A stretch of DNA of 64,000 nt, from NCBI RefSeq assembly GCF_009873495.1, contig NZ_CP046704.1, forward strand, positions 1 to 64,000, given 5' to 3'. The stretch's first letter is position 1, and each line of letters opens with the position of its first letter. Shown here piece by piece: positions 55,373-63,406 of this stretch. Under the pieces are notes generated by a model. It did no database searches. It saw only the letters and a list, made by a program, of their open reading frames with translations, and had not been told where the DNA came from. Both the position numbers and the translations under genes were made by a program. The DNA comes from Nostoc sp. ATCC 53789 (GTDB lineage: Bacteria; Cyanobacteriota; Cyanobacteriia; Cyanobacteriales; Nostocaceae).

Positions 55373-55932
55373 ATAAACCAATACGTAAAGCTTTGGATAT
55401 TCCAACTAATTTAGATATATATCAATGGTTAGAAGAGCAAGCTAAAGAATATAAATTAAGGTTTCTGTTAGCTCACGCAGAAGATGGAGTGATTTGGGGA
55501 AAATTTGAAGATGGTAAATTATTAACGGCAGATAGTGCATTTGATTTTTTGCCTAAATTACGTCTTTTTACTTTGCAACAATGTCGGGCTTTTGGTGAAA
55601 GATCGGAAGTAATGCTTTGGCAGAATAATGAGGGTTTTAAAGCTCGTTTAATTCAAGATCAAAAAGATACAGAACTTATCCCCGAAAATCAGATTCTTTG
55701 GGGAACACAAGCAGATAAAATTTGTGGTGATTTTACTTTAGTCTCCGATGGTTCGCAAGGTTTACGTCATGCGGTGCCTTTAACTGATATTGAATTTGAT
55801 AAGAATCAGAAATTATATCGTCCTTTGCGTTTAAGTGTTCATCACTATATTGATTACGACGATTCGGGTGTAGCTCGAATTGATCTAAGCCGTTTAGTTA
55901 ACTTAACTACTTTTAAGGAGATTAAAAAATGA
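55369..55932 (+). CDS. csx19: Csx19 (TIGR03984), type III-D accessory subunit
   Basis: The 187-residue protein starts at TTG 55369, supported by GAGGAGG ~8 bases upstream and overlap with the previous stop. The family signature is LRFLLAHAEDGVIWGKFEDG, then LQQCRAFGERSEVMLWQN, ILWGT and DFTLVSDGSQGLRHAVPL. Csx19 is diagnostic of subtype III-D. In the type III-Dv complex it is a structural subunit. The fold gives no enzymatic hint. It overlaps the next gene by 4 bases. Confidence 0.92.
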   Translation: MNKPIRKALDIPTNLDIYQWLEEQAKEYKLRFLLAHAEDGVIWGKFEDGKLLTADSAFDFLPKLRLFTLQQCRAFGERSEVMLWQNNEGFKARLIQDQKDTELIPENQILWGTQADKICGDFTLVSDGSQGLRHAVPLTDIEFDKNQKLYRPLRLSVHHYIDYDDSGVARIDLSRLVNLTTFKEIKK

Positions 55933-58136
55933 ATCCGAGACATATTTCTAAAGTACTAGATGAGCGTAAAGCGATCGCTCCCTATAATTTTGTAGAATTA
56001 CCTGAAAAAGTAGTTCAAATATCACCAGAATCTCTACCAAAAGAAAACCGCTATTGCGAAAATCGCTATACTGGCAAAATTGAATGTACTTTAACTACTG
56101 AATCACCGCTATATATTAGATGTGGATTAACAAAGGAAGAATTTAAATGTGGTGTAGAAACAAAAGATTTGCCAGACTTCTTTTACACCAATCCTTTAGA
56201 AAAATATACAAAACCTGTTATTCCTGGTAGTAGCTTGCGGGGAATGCTGCGGAATTTAGTTGAAATTGTTAGTTTCAGTAAAATTGAGCGAGTATCCGAT
56301 AATCAACGTTTATTTTTTCGTGCAGTAGCAGCAAATCCTAACAAAGATTCTTCGGGAAAAGAATACAAGCAATATGTTTTTTCTAAAAATATTGAGGCTG
56401 GATATCTGAGCAAAGATAATGAAGGATGGTATATTCAGCCAGCAAAAATTTTTGAAAAAGAAACATTTGCTTGGGTTAGAGAGAAGGAAATTAGTTTAAG
56501 CAATATTAAAAAATTTAATGATAATGAATATTATCCTCAATATATTTCTATAAGCTATGAAACTGTAGATAGAGATATGAGTGATAGAGCTAAACGTTTA
56601 TTTGCTTTGAACGTGGATTTAGCAGATATTTATAAAGCAAAGGGAGTATTGGTGACAAGTGGAAATATGAAGCAAGGTAGTGAGTCTTCACCACGCCGAA
56701 ATCATTGTATTGTTTTTGAAAAAAACGCTAATTCTCCCAAGTTGAGAATAGATGATAAAGCTATAGAACATTATCGTAATGCACTTACTGATTTTCAAAA
56801 ACTACCACCATTCGATAAAAATTGGGGAATGTTGAATGAAAATTGCTCTGTTGTATTTTACTACCCTCCTCAAACTGGTAATAAAGTAGGGTTTTTCGGT
56901 CAAAGTCCTAATTTCCGCATTCCCTATTCTCCCGAAGGTAATGGACAGGCAGCTACTGTTGTAGATTTTATTCCATCAAATGTGAAGAATCAAAATAATT
57001 CTTCCATTATTGACTTAGCTGATGCAATCTTTGGTTGGGTTAAGGAAGATAAAAATTTACCTCAAAATGTGCGTCAGCGTGGAAGTAGAGTGTATATCAC
57101 CGATGCTAAATATAAGTTTGATAAAAATGGCATCTGGTATAAAGGCAATCCTGATGATACACTAATTCCTCAAATTCTTAGTGAACCAAAACCAACTTGC
57201 TTTCAGCATTATCTAGTTCAGCCAGATGATACAAAAGCTGACCAATCAAAACTGAAACACTATGCCAATGAACCAAAATTAGAAACAGTCATTCGTGGGC
57301 ATAAACTTTATTGGCATAAAGGAATAAACCCTGATATTGAGCATCCTGAAGGGAATAATGCTTCAGGAAATCAAATAACTAAAATTAAACCAATTAATAG
57401 AAAAGTAACGTTTGAATTTAACATTCATTTTGACAATTTAAGCAAAATTGAGCTTGGCACAATTTTGTGGATACTTGACATTGCTCAAAGTGATAAATAT
57501 CGTCTCAAACTTGGTATGGGTAAACCTTTAGGTATGGGTGCTGTTAAAATTGAGCCATATTTGTATTTGAGCGATCGCACTTCTCGTTACAGTAAACTTT
57601 TTCATAGTAACAAATGGGCAACTGAGGAAAACACTGCTACTAGTCAAGACTATAGAGATTTTGTGAAAGCATTTGAAGAATATATCCTTGATAATATTAG
57701 TGTAGAAGACTATCCCCAAGAAAAGAAGAGATCAGAGCTAAATCATATTTCACATTTACCTCGGATAGAAATGTTATTAGCTATGTTGAGTTGGGAAGAA
57801 AATCCATCGTCAAAAAATATTGAGCAAACACGCTACATGGAAATAGAACGTAAAAAACTACCTCGTATTGGTAACGATCCAAATGAATACAAAGAACGTC
57901 GTGTACTACCAACTCCACTCCAAGTGATTGGATTAGATGATAACCGTAGAATGAATACTCCTTCTTCACCCTCTAATTCAGGTAGTCCTACTGATGCTCC
58001 AAAACCGAAACCTAAACTTAAAGGTAATGATGTAGGTAAACTAATACCAAAGGATAAGCAGTCTCAACAAAAGCCCAATGCTAACTCTCAAGGAGGTAAT
58101 GCTGCTATAGCTAGACCACCGAAACCGAAAAAATAA
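55929..58136 (+). CDS. TIGR03986-family RAMP protein (Cas7 with insertion)
   Basis: The 735-residue protein has an N-terminal APYNFVELPEKVVQ, the RAMP motif PVIPGSSLRGMLRNLVEIVS (about 100-119), a long central insertion (about 150-480), and a second RAMP half with RLKLGMGKPLGMGAVKIEPY (about 525). The last ~75 residues are a disordered Pro/Lys/Ser-rich tail (PTDAPKPKPKLKG). TIGR03986 proteins correspond to the large Cas7-insertion subunit of III-D effectors. It is the last gene of the operon. No terminator hairpin was identified in the 46 bases before the Uma2 remnant. Confidence 0.9.
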   Translation: MNPRHISKVLDERKAIAPYNFVELPEKVVQISPESLPKENRYCENRYTGKIECTLTTESPLYIRCGLTKEEFKCGVETKDLPDFFYTNPLEKYTKPVIPGSSLRGMLRNLVEIVSFSKIERVSDNQRLFFRAVAANPNKDSSGKEYKQYVFSKNIEAGYLSKDNEGWYIQPAKIFEKETFAWVREKEISLSNIKKFNDNEYYPQYISISYETVDRDMSDRAKRLFALNVDLADIYKAKGVLVTSGNMKQGSESSPRRNHCIVFEKNANSPKLRIDDKAIEHYRNALTDFQKLPPFDKNWGMLNENCSVVFYYPPQTGNKVGFFGQSPNFRIPYSPEGNGQAATVVDFIPSNVKNQNNSSIIDLADAIFGWVKEDKNLPQNVRQRGSRVYITDAKYKFDKNGIWYKGNPDDTLIPQILSEPKPTCFQHYLVQPDDTKADQSKLKHYANEPKLETVIRGHKLYWHKGINPDIEHPEGNNASGNQITKIKPINRKVTFEFNIHFDNLSKIELGTILWILDIAQSDKYRLKLGMGKPLGMGAVKIEPYLYLSDRTSRYSKLFHSNKWATEENTATSQDYRDFVKAFEEYILDNISVEDYPQEKKRSELNHISHLPRIEMLLAMLSWEENPSSKNIEQTRYMEIERKKLPRIGNDPNEYKERRVLPTPLQVIGLDDNRRMNTPSSPSNSGSPTDAPKPKPKLKGNDVGKLIPKDKQSQQKPNANSQGGNAAIARPPKPKK

Positions 58137-58182
58137 GGGCGATCGCACCTATCCCTATATCCCAGAGGCGCAATTGACCAAC

Positions 58183-58518
58183 CTAAACCATCTGTCCCCT
58201 TACCCACTCCCTAATCGCTTGTCGGAAAACTCGTCTTCCTACCATACGGTATCTTTCAATTAGTGATGGAATTTCTTGAATATTCAGATTAGGAAACACT
58301 AAACTTGTTTCTCTTTCAACATATTCCTCAACTTGCAACTGGTAAATTTTTATTTCTCCAGAGTCATAAGACCAAATTTCAGGTACGCCTAACCGTGCAT
58401 AGATGGGAAAGCGATCTAAAGATTTACTGGTAACATCAATTTCTAAAGCTAAATCTGGAGGTGGGTCTTGATTTAAATCAAACTTGAGTTTACCTCGAAT
58501 TAAGGCTTCATTTTGAAC
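58183..58518 (-). pseudogene. Uma2-family endonuclease gene, C-terminal piece (3 of 3)
   Basis: The minus-strand frame reads VQNEALIRGKLKFDLNQDPP, then PDLALEIDVTSKSLDRFPIY and ARLGVPEIWSYD, and ends with TAG at 58183. This is the C-terminal half of Uma2 (DUF820), a PD-(D/E)xK-like family abundant in cyanobacteria. It is cut at 58518 by an IS200/IS605 element; the frame resumes at 61642. The three pieces together give 214 residues, a normal length. Confidence 0.85.
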
Positions 58519-58825
58519 TTATCGCGGCAGTCCCTACCCTCAACTCTTAGTACGGTAGGGATCGGAGCGGGTTATTGGAACGAAGTGGAAATAACCAATC
58601 CATACTTCGACAACGCTTACGTATAAATATTTATTCAATTGGGGCATCTTGCTCTTTAATGTACTGTTTTAATTTATCAATCGGTGCGCCGCCACTTGAT
58701 GCGACATAATACGAGCTAGACCAAAATAAAGGTTTCGAGTAAAAGTTTTCAATATGTTCCTTAAATTCTTTACGAATAACCCTACTGCTAGCAGATTTTA
58801 GGCTAGAGGTAAAGTCAGAAATATT

Positions 58826-59999
58826 GGGAGCATCCACTTTTGGAAGAAACACCTAATCAGACAGCAAGTAAACCATTAAGATAAGCTTAAGCGTTCAGAG
58901 AGGATGTGATTAACACTTTCAACATTCCACTGTGCGCCAGAAATTTTAATCCTTAAACCAATTTGTTTAATTGCAGACTCAACGGCACCAGAACCAATAG
59001 AACATAATTGTTCAGCCTGATAATAGCTGTAATTGACAATGCGAGGGAGATGCTTTTCCAGATAAGCGATGAAATTTTTAGCTTGTTTACCTCGGCAATA
59101 ATTAAATAAAGTCTTGGCTGCTTCTACTTGACCTTTCCACAATAAAGTTTCCGCAGCTTTGAGTCGCTTCAAAGAACCACCAACTTTATAAAGATTTTCC
59201 TTTAGATGATACCAATCCAAAATTTCACAGCGAGAAAACTGGTCTTGACCAAATTCTCGCACTAGATTCCACACACCATCGTGACCATCTCCCAAGCAAA
59301 CAAGGGGGTCTACCAACTGTTGGCTATTAACATAATCAATTAATGATTGGTTGTCATCAAAAAATGCACCATAGTAAATCCCTTGCAGGCGAACAGTTTT
59401 ATAATCTCGCCAGTGACAACCTGCTTTTGGTTTACCTCGCAGTCGAACTTTGCCTCCATCTACACTTACTTCGGAGACGGCTTGCAATGCTAAGGGTAGT
59501 TGAAAATCTTGTGACAAAACTAATTTTTGTTGGGTTGAGTGACCAACTTTTACTCCTGTTAGTGCCTCTACCTCTATTTCTGCATTCTGGTAGGAAATAT
59601 TTGCTGATAGTCTCAAACAACACTTTTTCAGTAATGGACTTAACCTAGTTCTTGGTTTTAAACCCAGTCTCTGTAACTGTTTAGCTTTAAGAGTTAGTTC
59701 TCCAACCAGGCTTTTTATTTTCCTTGTTTTACCTACTTTTGTCCCTGTTTTCTGTTCGACAAAAAAAGGGCTATTTCTGGACTCACACGTTCTAGTATTT
59801 GACTACGAACTTTTTTTTCTATACTTTCTAGGTCTGTTAACTGACTCTTATCCGCTTCTTCATATAGTAATTTTGCAAGTTCCCTTACACAGGCTTTTAT
59901 TTGTTCTTCTCTATCTTGGCTCATAGTAGTTGATGCACTCTTTTTATCTCCTTTTACATTCTCCCTTATTTTGTATATCTTCCAAAAGTAGATGCTCCC
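58826..59999. mobile_element. ISKra4-like insertion sequence, 1174 bp, nested in tnpA
   Basis: Ends are GGGAGCATC and GATGCTCCC, extending to a ~22-bp terminal inverted repeat (with the ACTTTTGGAAGA side) with one mismatch. The target duplication is GAAATATT at 58818-58825 and 60000-60007. It encodes one transposase in two overlapping frames. Removing the element and one duplication copy restores the TnpA reading frame (DNN-ISDFTSS). Confidence 0.92.
58876..59924 (-). CDS. ISKra4-family transposase, probable -1 frameshift product
   Basis: The first frame (ATG 59924, MSQDREEQIKACVRELAKLL) ends at a TAG at 59733. Before that stop, T-TTT-TTG in the zero frame offers a slip into the -1 frame. 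The -1 frame continues KTGTKVGKTRKIKSLVGELT and on to 58876. The body carries EVSVDGGKVRLRGKPKAG (first Asp), LVCLGDGHDGVW (second Asp) and GSGAVESAIKQIGLR (Glu), the DDE set of ISKra4. The full product would be ~349 residues. Programmed frameshifting is known in IS transposases; here it is inferred. Confidence 0.8.
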
Positions 60000-60291
60000 G
60001 AAATATTGTTGTCTGGATGGTAATCTACCAATAAATGAACATGGTCTTGTTCACCTGAAAATTCTACCAATATGCAATTAGTTTTAATGCAGATATTTGC
60101 AAAAATATCGTGCATCCTCTCAACGATTGGTGCGGTAATTGCTTTTTTGCGATACTTAGTAATGAAAACAAAGTGCAAGTGAATAGAAAAAAAACAGCGT
60201 GTGACCCTTTACGAGGAAGCATTTGATAAGTAACCGTGTCTGTTATATTCTGATTAATATACCAGATTTTTGGAGGAAACAAAAACATCCT

Positions 60292-61635
60292 GTGGCAACA
60301 AGACGAATGACCTTTCGGCTATACCCAAACAAGAAAACTGAATTAATTTTGCGGTATCACCGAAAGCTCCATAAGGACTTGTATAACGCCGCAGTAAATA
60401 ACAGATTTAACCAGTACAAAATCTATAATCACAAAGTTGATTATTTTGAGCAGCAAAACTGTTTACCTGCGTTTAAAGAGATTTGGATAGAGTATAAAGA
60501 GCTTCCTAGCCATGCACTGCAAGCAACTCTTAAGCGTGTTGACTTTGCATTTGAGCGTTGGTTAAAAGGATTAGGTAAGCGTCCGAGATTTAAGTCAATT
60601 AGACATTATTCAGGATGGACTTATCCAGACTGTGCAGGTTTTAAAGTAGAATCTGAAGGCGAGAATGGATATCTCAATTTGTCTAAGATTGGGCGTATTC
60701 AAATGCGTGGACAGGCTAAATATTGGGGCAAACCAACTACTTGCACTATTCTTTATCGCAATAGTAAATGGTACGCCTCGATTACTGTTAACGTATTAGA
60801 CCAAATTCTCAAGCCAGAGATTCTATCCTGTGGTGCTGTTGGTATTGATCTGGGGTGTAAATCTGCGCTATCAATTACTGATGGGGAAAATCATCAACAA
60901 ATTGACGCACCGAAATTCTTGAGAAGCGCAGAGCATTTAATCAAGAAAGCTTCTATTGACAAGAGGCGTAAGCGTGCGCCAAATAGAAAGAAAAAAATAA
61001 AAGCTTCTAGACGGTTCAAAAAAGCTCAATTAAAAGTTAGTAAGCTTACCCGCAAGGTTGCAAATCAACGTCAGAATTGGGTACATCGGGTTGCAACAGA
61101 AATAGTTAGCAGTAATAGCTTCGTTGCAACTGAAAAGCTAGAAGTCAAAAACATGACCGCTAAAGCTAAAAAAGGTAAGCGCAAGAAGCAAAAAGCTGGA
61201 CTAAACAAGTCTATTCTTGACGTTGGTTTTGGAATGCTACGCAGCACCATTAAATACAAAGTTGAGCAGATTGGTGGTGTATTTATCGAAGTTCCAACGC
61301 GAAGAGTTTTGCCTTCTCAAACCTGTCCCAAATGCGGAAATCAACACAAAAAAACACTTTCGCTCCGAGTGCATGAGTGTAGTTGCGGATACGTGCAGGA
61401 TAGGGATATTGCTGCTGCCGAAGTTATGCTTTATTGGGCTAAAGGCAATCTGCCGGGGTCAGGAACTGGCCTCGCAGACGCTGATGTTACTAGCTCTACT
61501 TCACGCACCCGCAAACAAGCGGGAAGTATGAAGCAACTGGGGCAAATGAAGCGTCAGAAATCTCAGGTAAAGCTTGCTAAAAACGACTTTGGGAATGTAG
61601 AAACCCCAAGCTCAGGCGAAGCCAGCTTGGGGTAG
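60292..61635 (+). CDS. tnpB: TnpB (IS605 OrfB), RuvC-type RNA-guided nuclease
   Basis: About 447 residues from GTG 60292 (VATRRMTFRLYPNKKTE); the frame is open to 60223. The N-terminal helical/WED part includes NNRFNQYKIYNHKVDYFEQQ. RuvC residues are GIDLGCKSALSI (Asp), FVATEKLEVKNM (Glu) and the final Asp in GYVQDRDIAAAEVML. The Zn finger is CPKCGNQHKK and CSCG. The basic C-terminus is long. TnpB cuts DNA guided by an omega-RNA derived from the element's right end, which keeps the element in the genome. It is apparently intact even though the tnpA partner is broken. Confidence 0.9.
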   Translation: MATRRMTFRLYPNKKTELILRYHRKLHKDLYNAAVNNRFNQYKIYNHKVDYFEQQNCLPAFKEIWIEYKELPSHALQATLKRVDFAFERWLKGLGKRPRFKSIRHYSGWTYPDCAGFKVESEGENGYLNLSKIGRIQMRGQAKYWGKPTTCTILYRNSKWYASITVNVLDQILKPEILSCGAVGIDLGCKSALSITDGENHQQIDAPKFLRSAEHLIKKASIDKRRKRAPNRKKKIKASRRFKKAQLKVSKLTRKVANQRQNWVHRVATEIVSSNSFVATEKLEVKNMTAKAKKGKRKKQKAGLNKSILDVGFGMLRSTIKYKVEQIGGVFIEVPTRRVLPSQTCPKCGNQHKKTLSLRVHECSCGYVQDRDIAAAEVMLYWAKGNLPGSGTGLADADVTSSTSRTRKQAGSMKQLGQMKRQKSQVKLAKNDFGNVETPSSGEASLG

Positions 61636-61641
61636 TTCATA
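61600..61641 (+). ncRNA. Right-end hairpin of the IS605 element (omega-RNA 3' scaffold candidate)
   Basis: ACCCCAAGCT and AGCTTGGGGT pair around CAGGCGAAGCC, just inside the right end and overlapping the tnpB stop. In IS605 elements the RNA scaffold of TnpB ends at the element boundary and the guide comes from the flanking DNA. Here the guide would read into the Uma2 gene. Confidence 0.5.
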
Positions 61642-61764
61642 ATAAAAACAATTATCAGATTCAATTCCAGCCTTTTTTAGTTCTCGCTTCCAGGTAGTTG
61701 AGCCGTAACACTCATAATCTAGCTCCAAAACATCAGCCGTATCTTTGATTTCTTTAAGCCGCAC
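61642..61764 (-). pseudogene. Uma2-family endonuclease gene, middle piece (2 of 3)
   Basis: 123 bases (41 codons) between the two IS elements read VRLKEIKDTADVLELDYECY, then GSTTWKRELKKAGIESDNCF. The ELDYE.YGSTTW.RE segment is a strong Uma2 hallmark. It joins in frame to both other pieces. Confidence 0.85.
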
Positions 61765-63095
61765 ACTCGTGACTTCCAGTCATGAGTTAGGCGTTCTATA
61801 TTGAGCGTAACTTCGTGTTAAAATTAAAGTGTGCAGTAACAATTGTAAAAAAGTGCCAGCCATCCAAAAAGCATTTAAAGTCACTCTCATACCTACACAC
61901 AACCAAGAAGTCTTAATCAACAAGACTATTGGTTGTGCAAGGTATGTGTACAACCGCTTTTTGGCATTAAGAAAAGAGCTATATAATACTGAGCAAAAAA
62001 CCTTAAGCTACAACGCTTGTAGTCAGCAACTAACTGTACTAAAGAAAGAAAATGAATGGCTCAAAGAAGTAGATAAGTTTGCCTTACAGAACTCACTCAA
62101 GAATTTAGAGACAGCATACAAAAACTTTTTTGCTGACTTAAAGAAGGTTAAAAGCAAGAAAGTGGTAGGGGTTCCTAAATTTAAAAAGAAGCATGGGTGT
62201 AAGCAATCTTACAAAACTAACCTGACTAACGGCAACATTCAAATTATAGAGAATCGTTTAAAACTTCCCAAGTTAGGATGGATTAAGTTTCACCAGTCTC
62301 AGGACATTAACGGGAAGCTTGTAAACGTTACCATAACTCGTACTTCATCAGGTAAATATATTGCTAGTATTCTGTGTGAAACAGAGATAGAGAAACACTT
62401 TCAAGTTACTCAAAATATTGGCTTAGACTTGGGAATTAAATCCTATCTTGTTACAAGCAATGGTGAAGTTGTAGATAATCCCAAATATTACCGGACTCAA
62501 AAAAGGAAGTTACGTAAAGCACACAAAAAACTATCTCGCACTGTAAAAGGTAGTAGTAATAGAGCCAAAGCGAAAATCAAGCTGGCTCGTACCTATGAAC
62601 GAATTACGAACTTGAGAGATGACTTTCTGCACAAGTTGTCAACTCGTCTAATCAAAGAAAACAGCATTATCTGTATTGAGGATTTGCGAGTTGCCAATAT
62701 GGTAAAGAATCACAAACTAGCATTGAGCCTGGCTGATGCTAGTTGGACTAAGTTCGTTACTATGCTTGAATATAAAGCTTTGTGGCATGACAGAATTGTG
62801 CAAAAAGTCGGGACATTTTATCCTTCGTCTCAAACTTGTAATCATTGTGGTTTTATTAACCCATTAGTTAAAGATTTAAAGTTACGTGAATGGTCTTGTC
62901 CTAGCTGCAATAGTTACAATTTAAGGGATAAAAACGCAGCACTTAATATATTAAGTGAGGGTTTGAGATTACTAACCGCCGTCGGTACGCCGGAGGTTAT
63001 AAAAAACGCCTGTGGAGAACTTGTAAGTCCTGAAGTAATTCAGGCACAGATCGTTGAAGCAGGAATCAAGCCACTTTTAGTGGTGTGAGGTTCAA
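61765..63095. mobile_element. IS200/IS605-family element carrying tnpB only
   Basis: The left end has the hairpin ACTCGTGAC/GTCATGAGT and the right end has CCACTTTTAGTGG followed by GAGGTTCAA. The 1331-bp element holds only tnpB on the plus strand (IS1341 type) and no target duplication. The ends were fixed by restoring the Uma2 frame across the junction (IIGDI-VRLKE). Confidence 0.82.
61829..63088 (+). CDS. tnpB: TnpB of a tnpA-less IS605-family element
   Basis: About 419 residues from GTG 61829 (GTG 61853 is also possible). The N-terminal AFKVTLIPTHNQEVLINKTI is typical of OrfB. RuvC residues are IGLDLGIKSYLV (Asp), ICIEDLRVANMVKN (Glu) and LRDKNAALNIL (Asp). The zinc finger is CNHCGFIN and CPSCNS. 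It belongs to a different TnpB branch from the one at 60292. It is intact and probably RNA-guided. The C-terminus runs almost to the element's right end, as usual. Confidence 0.9.
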   Translation: MCSNNCKKVPAIQKAFKVTLIPTHNQEVLINKTIGCARYVYNRFLALRKELYNTEQKTLSYNACSQQLTVLKKENEWLKEVDKFALQNSLKNLETAYKNFFADLKKVKSKKVVGVPKFKKKHGCKQSYKTNLTNGNIQIIENRLKLPKLGWIKFHQSQDINGKLVNVTITRTSSGKYIASILCETEIEKHFQVTQNIGLDLGIKSYLVTSNGEVVDNPKYYRTQKRKLRKAHKKLSRTVKGSSNRAKAKIKLARTYERITNLRDDFLHKLSTRLIKENSIICIEDLRVANMVKNHKLALSLADASWTKFVTMLEYKALWHDRIVQKVGTFYPSSQTCNHCGFINPLVKDLKLREWSCPSCNSYNLRDKNAALNILSEGLRLLTAVGTPEVIKNACGELVSPEVIQAQIVEAGIKPLLVV

Positions 63096-63281
63096 GATGT
63101 CACCAATTATTTCTTTGTAATATTCGTGTTCTGGTAACGGTGTCATAATCTCTAATGTGCCATCATCATAAGCTACCCTAGCTGAACGGCTTTCACCTAA
63201 GTCTACTAATAAATTCTCAAACTTTTGCCAACTGATATTATAAAGAACCACTCGGTCAGCGCGATGTTCAGTTAGCAGCAT
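63096..63281 (-). pseudogene. Uma2-family endonuclease gene, N-terminal piece (1 of 3)
   Basis: From ATG 63281 the frame reads MLLTEHRADRVVLYNISWQK, then FENLLVDLGESRSARVAYDD and GTLEIMTPLPEHEYYKEIIG, ending at the IS junction 63096. The DGTLEIM.PLPEHE segment identifies Uma2. With the middle and C-terminal pieces it makes a 214-residue protein without any other lesion. Confidence 0.85.
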
Positions 63282-63406
63282 AATTCCTCGCAGAATCAGT
63301 AAGCAGTTAATGATAATCAGTATTCAGTAAGAACTTAGTATAAGTTTCCAAATTTATAACTGATTACTAACTAATATCAAAATCATCCTAATTCATTTTA
63401 TCAATT
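63282..63406. promoter_or_regulatory. Divergent promoter region of uma2 and cas3
   Basis: 125 AT-rich bases separate the two divergent starts and include imperfect repeats of AATCAGTAAGCAGTTAATGA type around 63294-63365. They presumably contain both promoters. No specific boxes could be assigned with confidence. Confidence 0.35.

Larger units (their letters stand above)
58631..60222 (-). pseudogene. tnpA: IS200/IS605 TnpA (Y1 transposase), frameshifted and split
   Basis: The minus strand starts MLPRKGSHAV at 60222, then a poly-T run shifts the frame before LHFVFITKYRKKAITAPIVE. The HUH motif is EFSGEQDHVHLLVDYHPDNN. After the nested IS (58826-59999) the sequence resumes ISDFTSSLKSASSRVIRKEF and LFWSSSYYVASSGGAPIDKL, and ends QYIKEQDAPIE with the Y1 tyrosine. 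The transposase is disabled by the frameshift and by the insertion, so the element can move only with help in trans. Confidence 0.85.
58519..61641. mobile_element. IS200/IS605-family element with tnpA and tnpB, interrupted by another IS
   Basis: Left end next to target TTGAAC. The end region has hairpins such as CCCTACC...GGTAGGG and GGTTATT...AATAACC. A divergent tnpA (minus, broken) and tnpB (plus, intact) follow, and the right end has the ACCCCAAGCT/AGCTTGGGGT hairpin followed by GTTCAT. Both ends were set by requiring the Uma2 frame to be restored (CFY-VQNEA). Without the nested 1174-bp IS and its 8-bp duplication it would be ~1.94 kb, usual for IS605. No target duplication, as expected for this single-strand transposition. 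Confidence 0.85.

Noticed and set aside
60292..63088. The two RuvC proteins near the CRISPR locus as Cas12 effectors
   Set aside because: Sizes (~420-450 aa), zinc-finger pattern and the IS200/IS605 ends show they are TnpB of insertion sequences.
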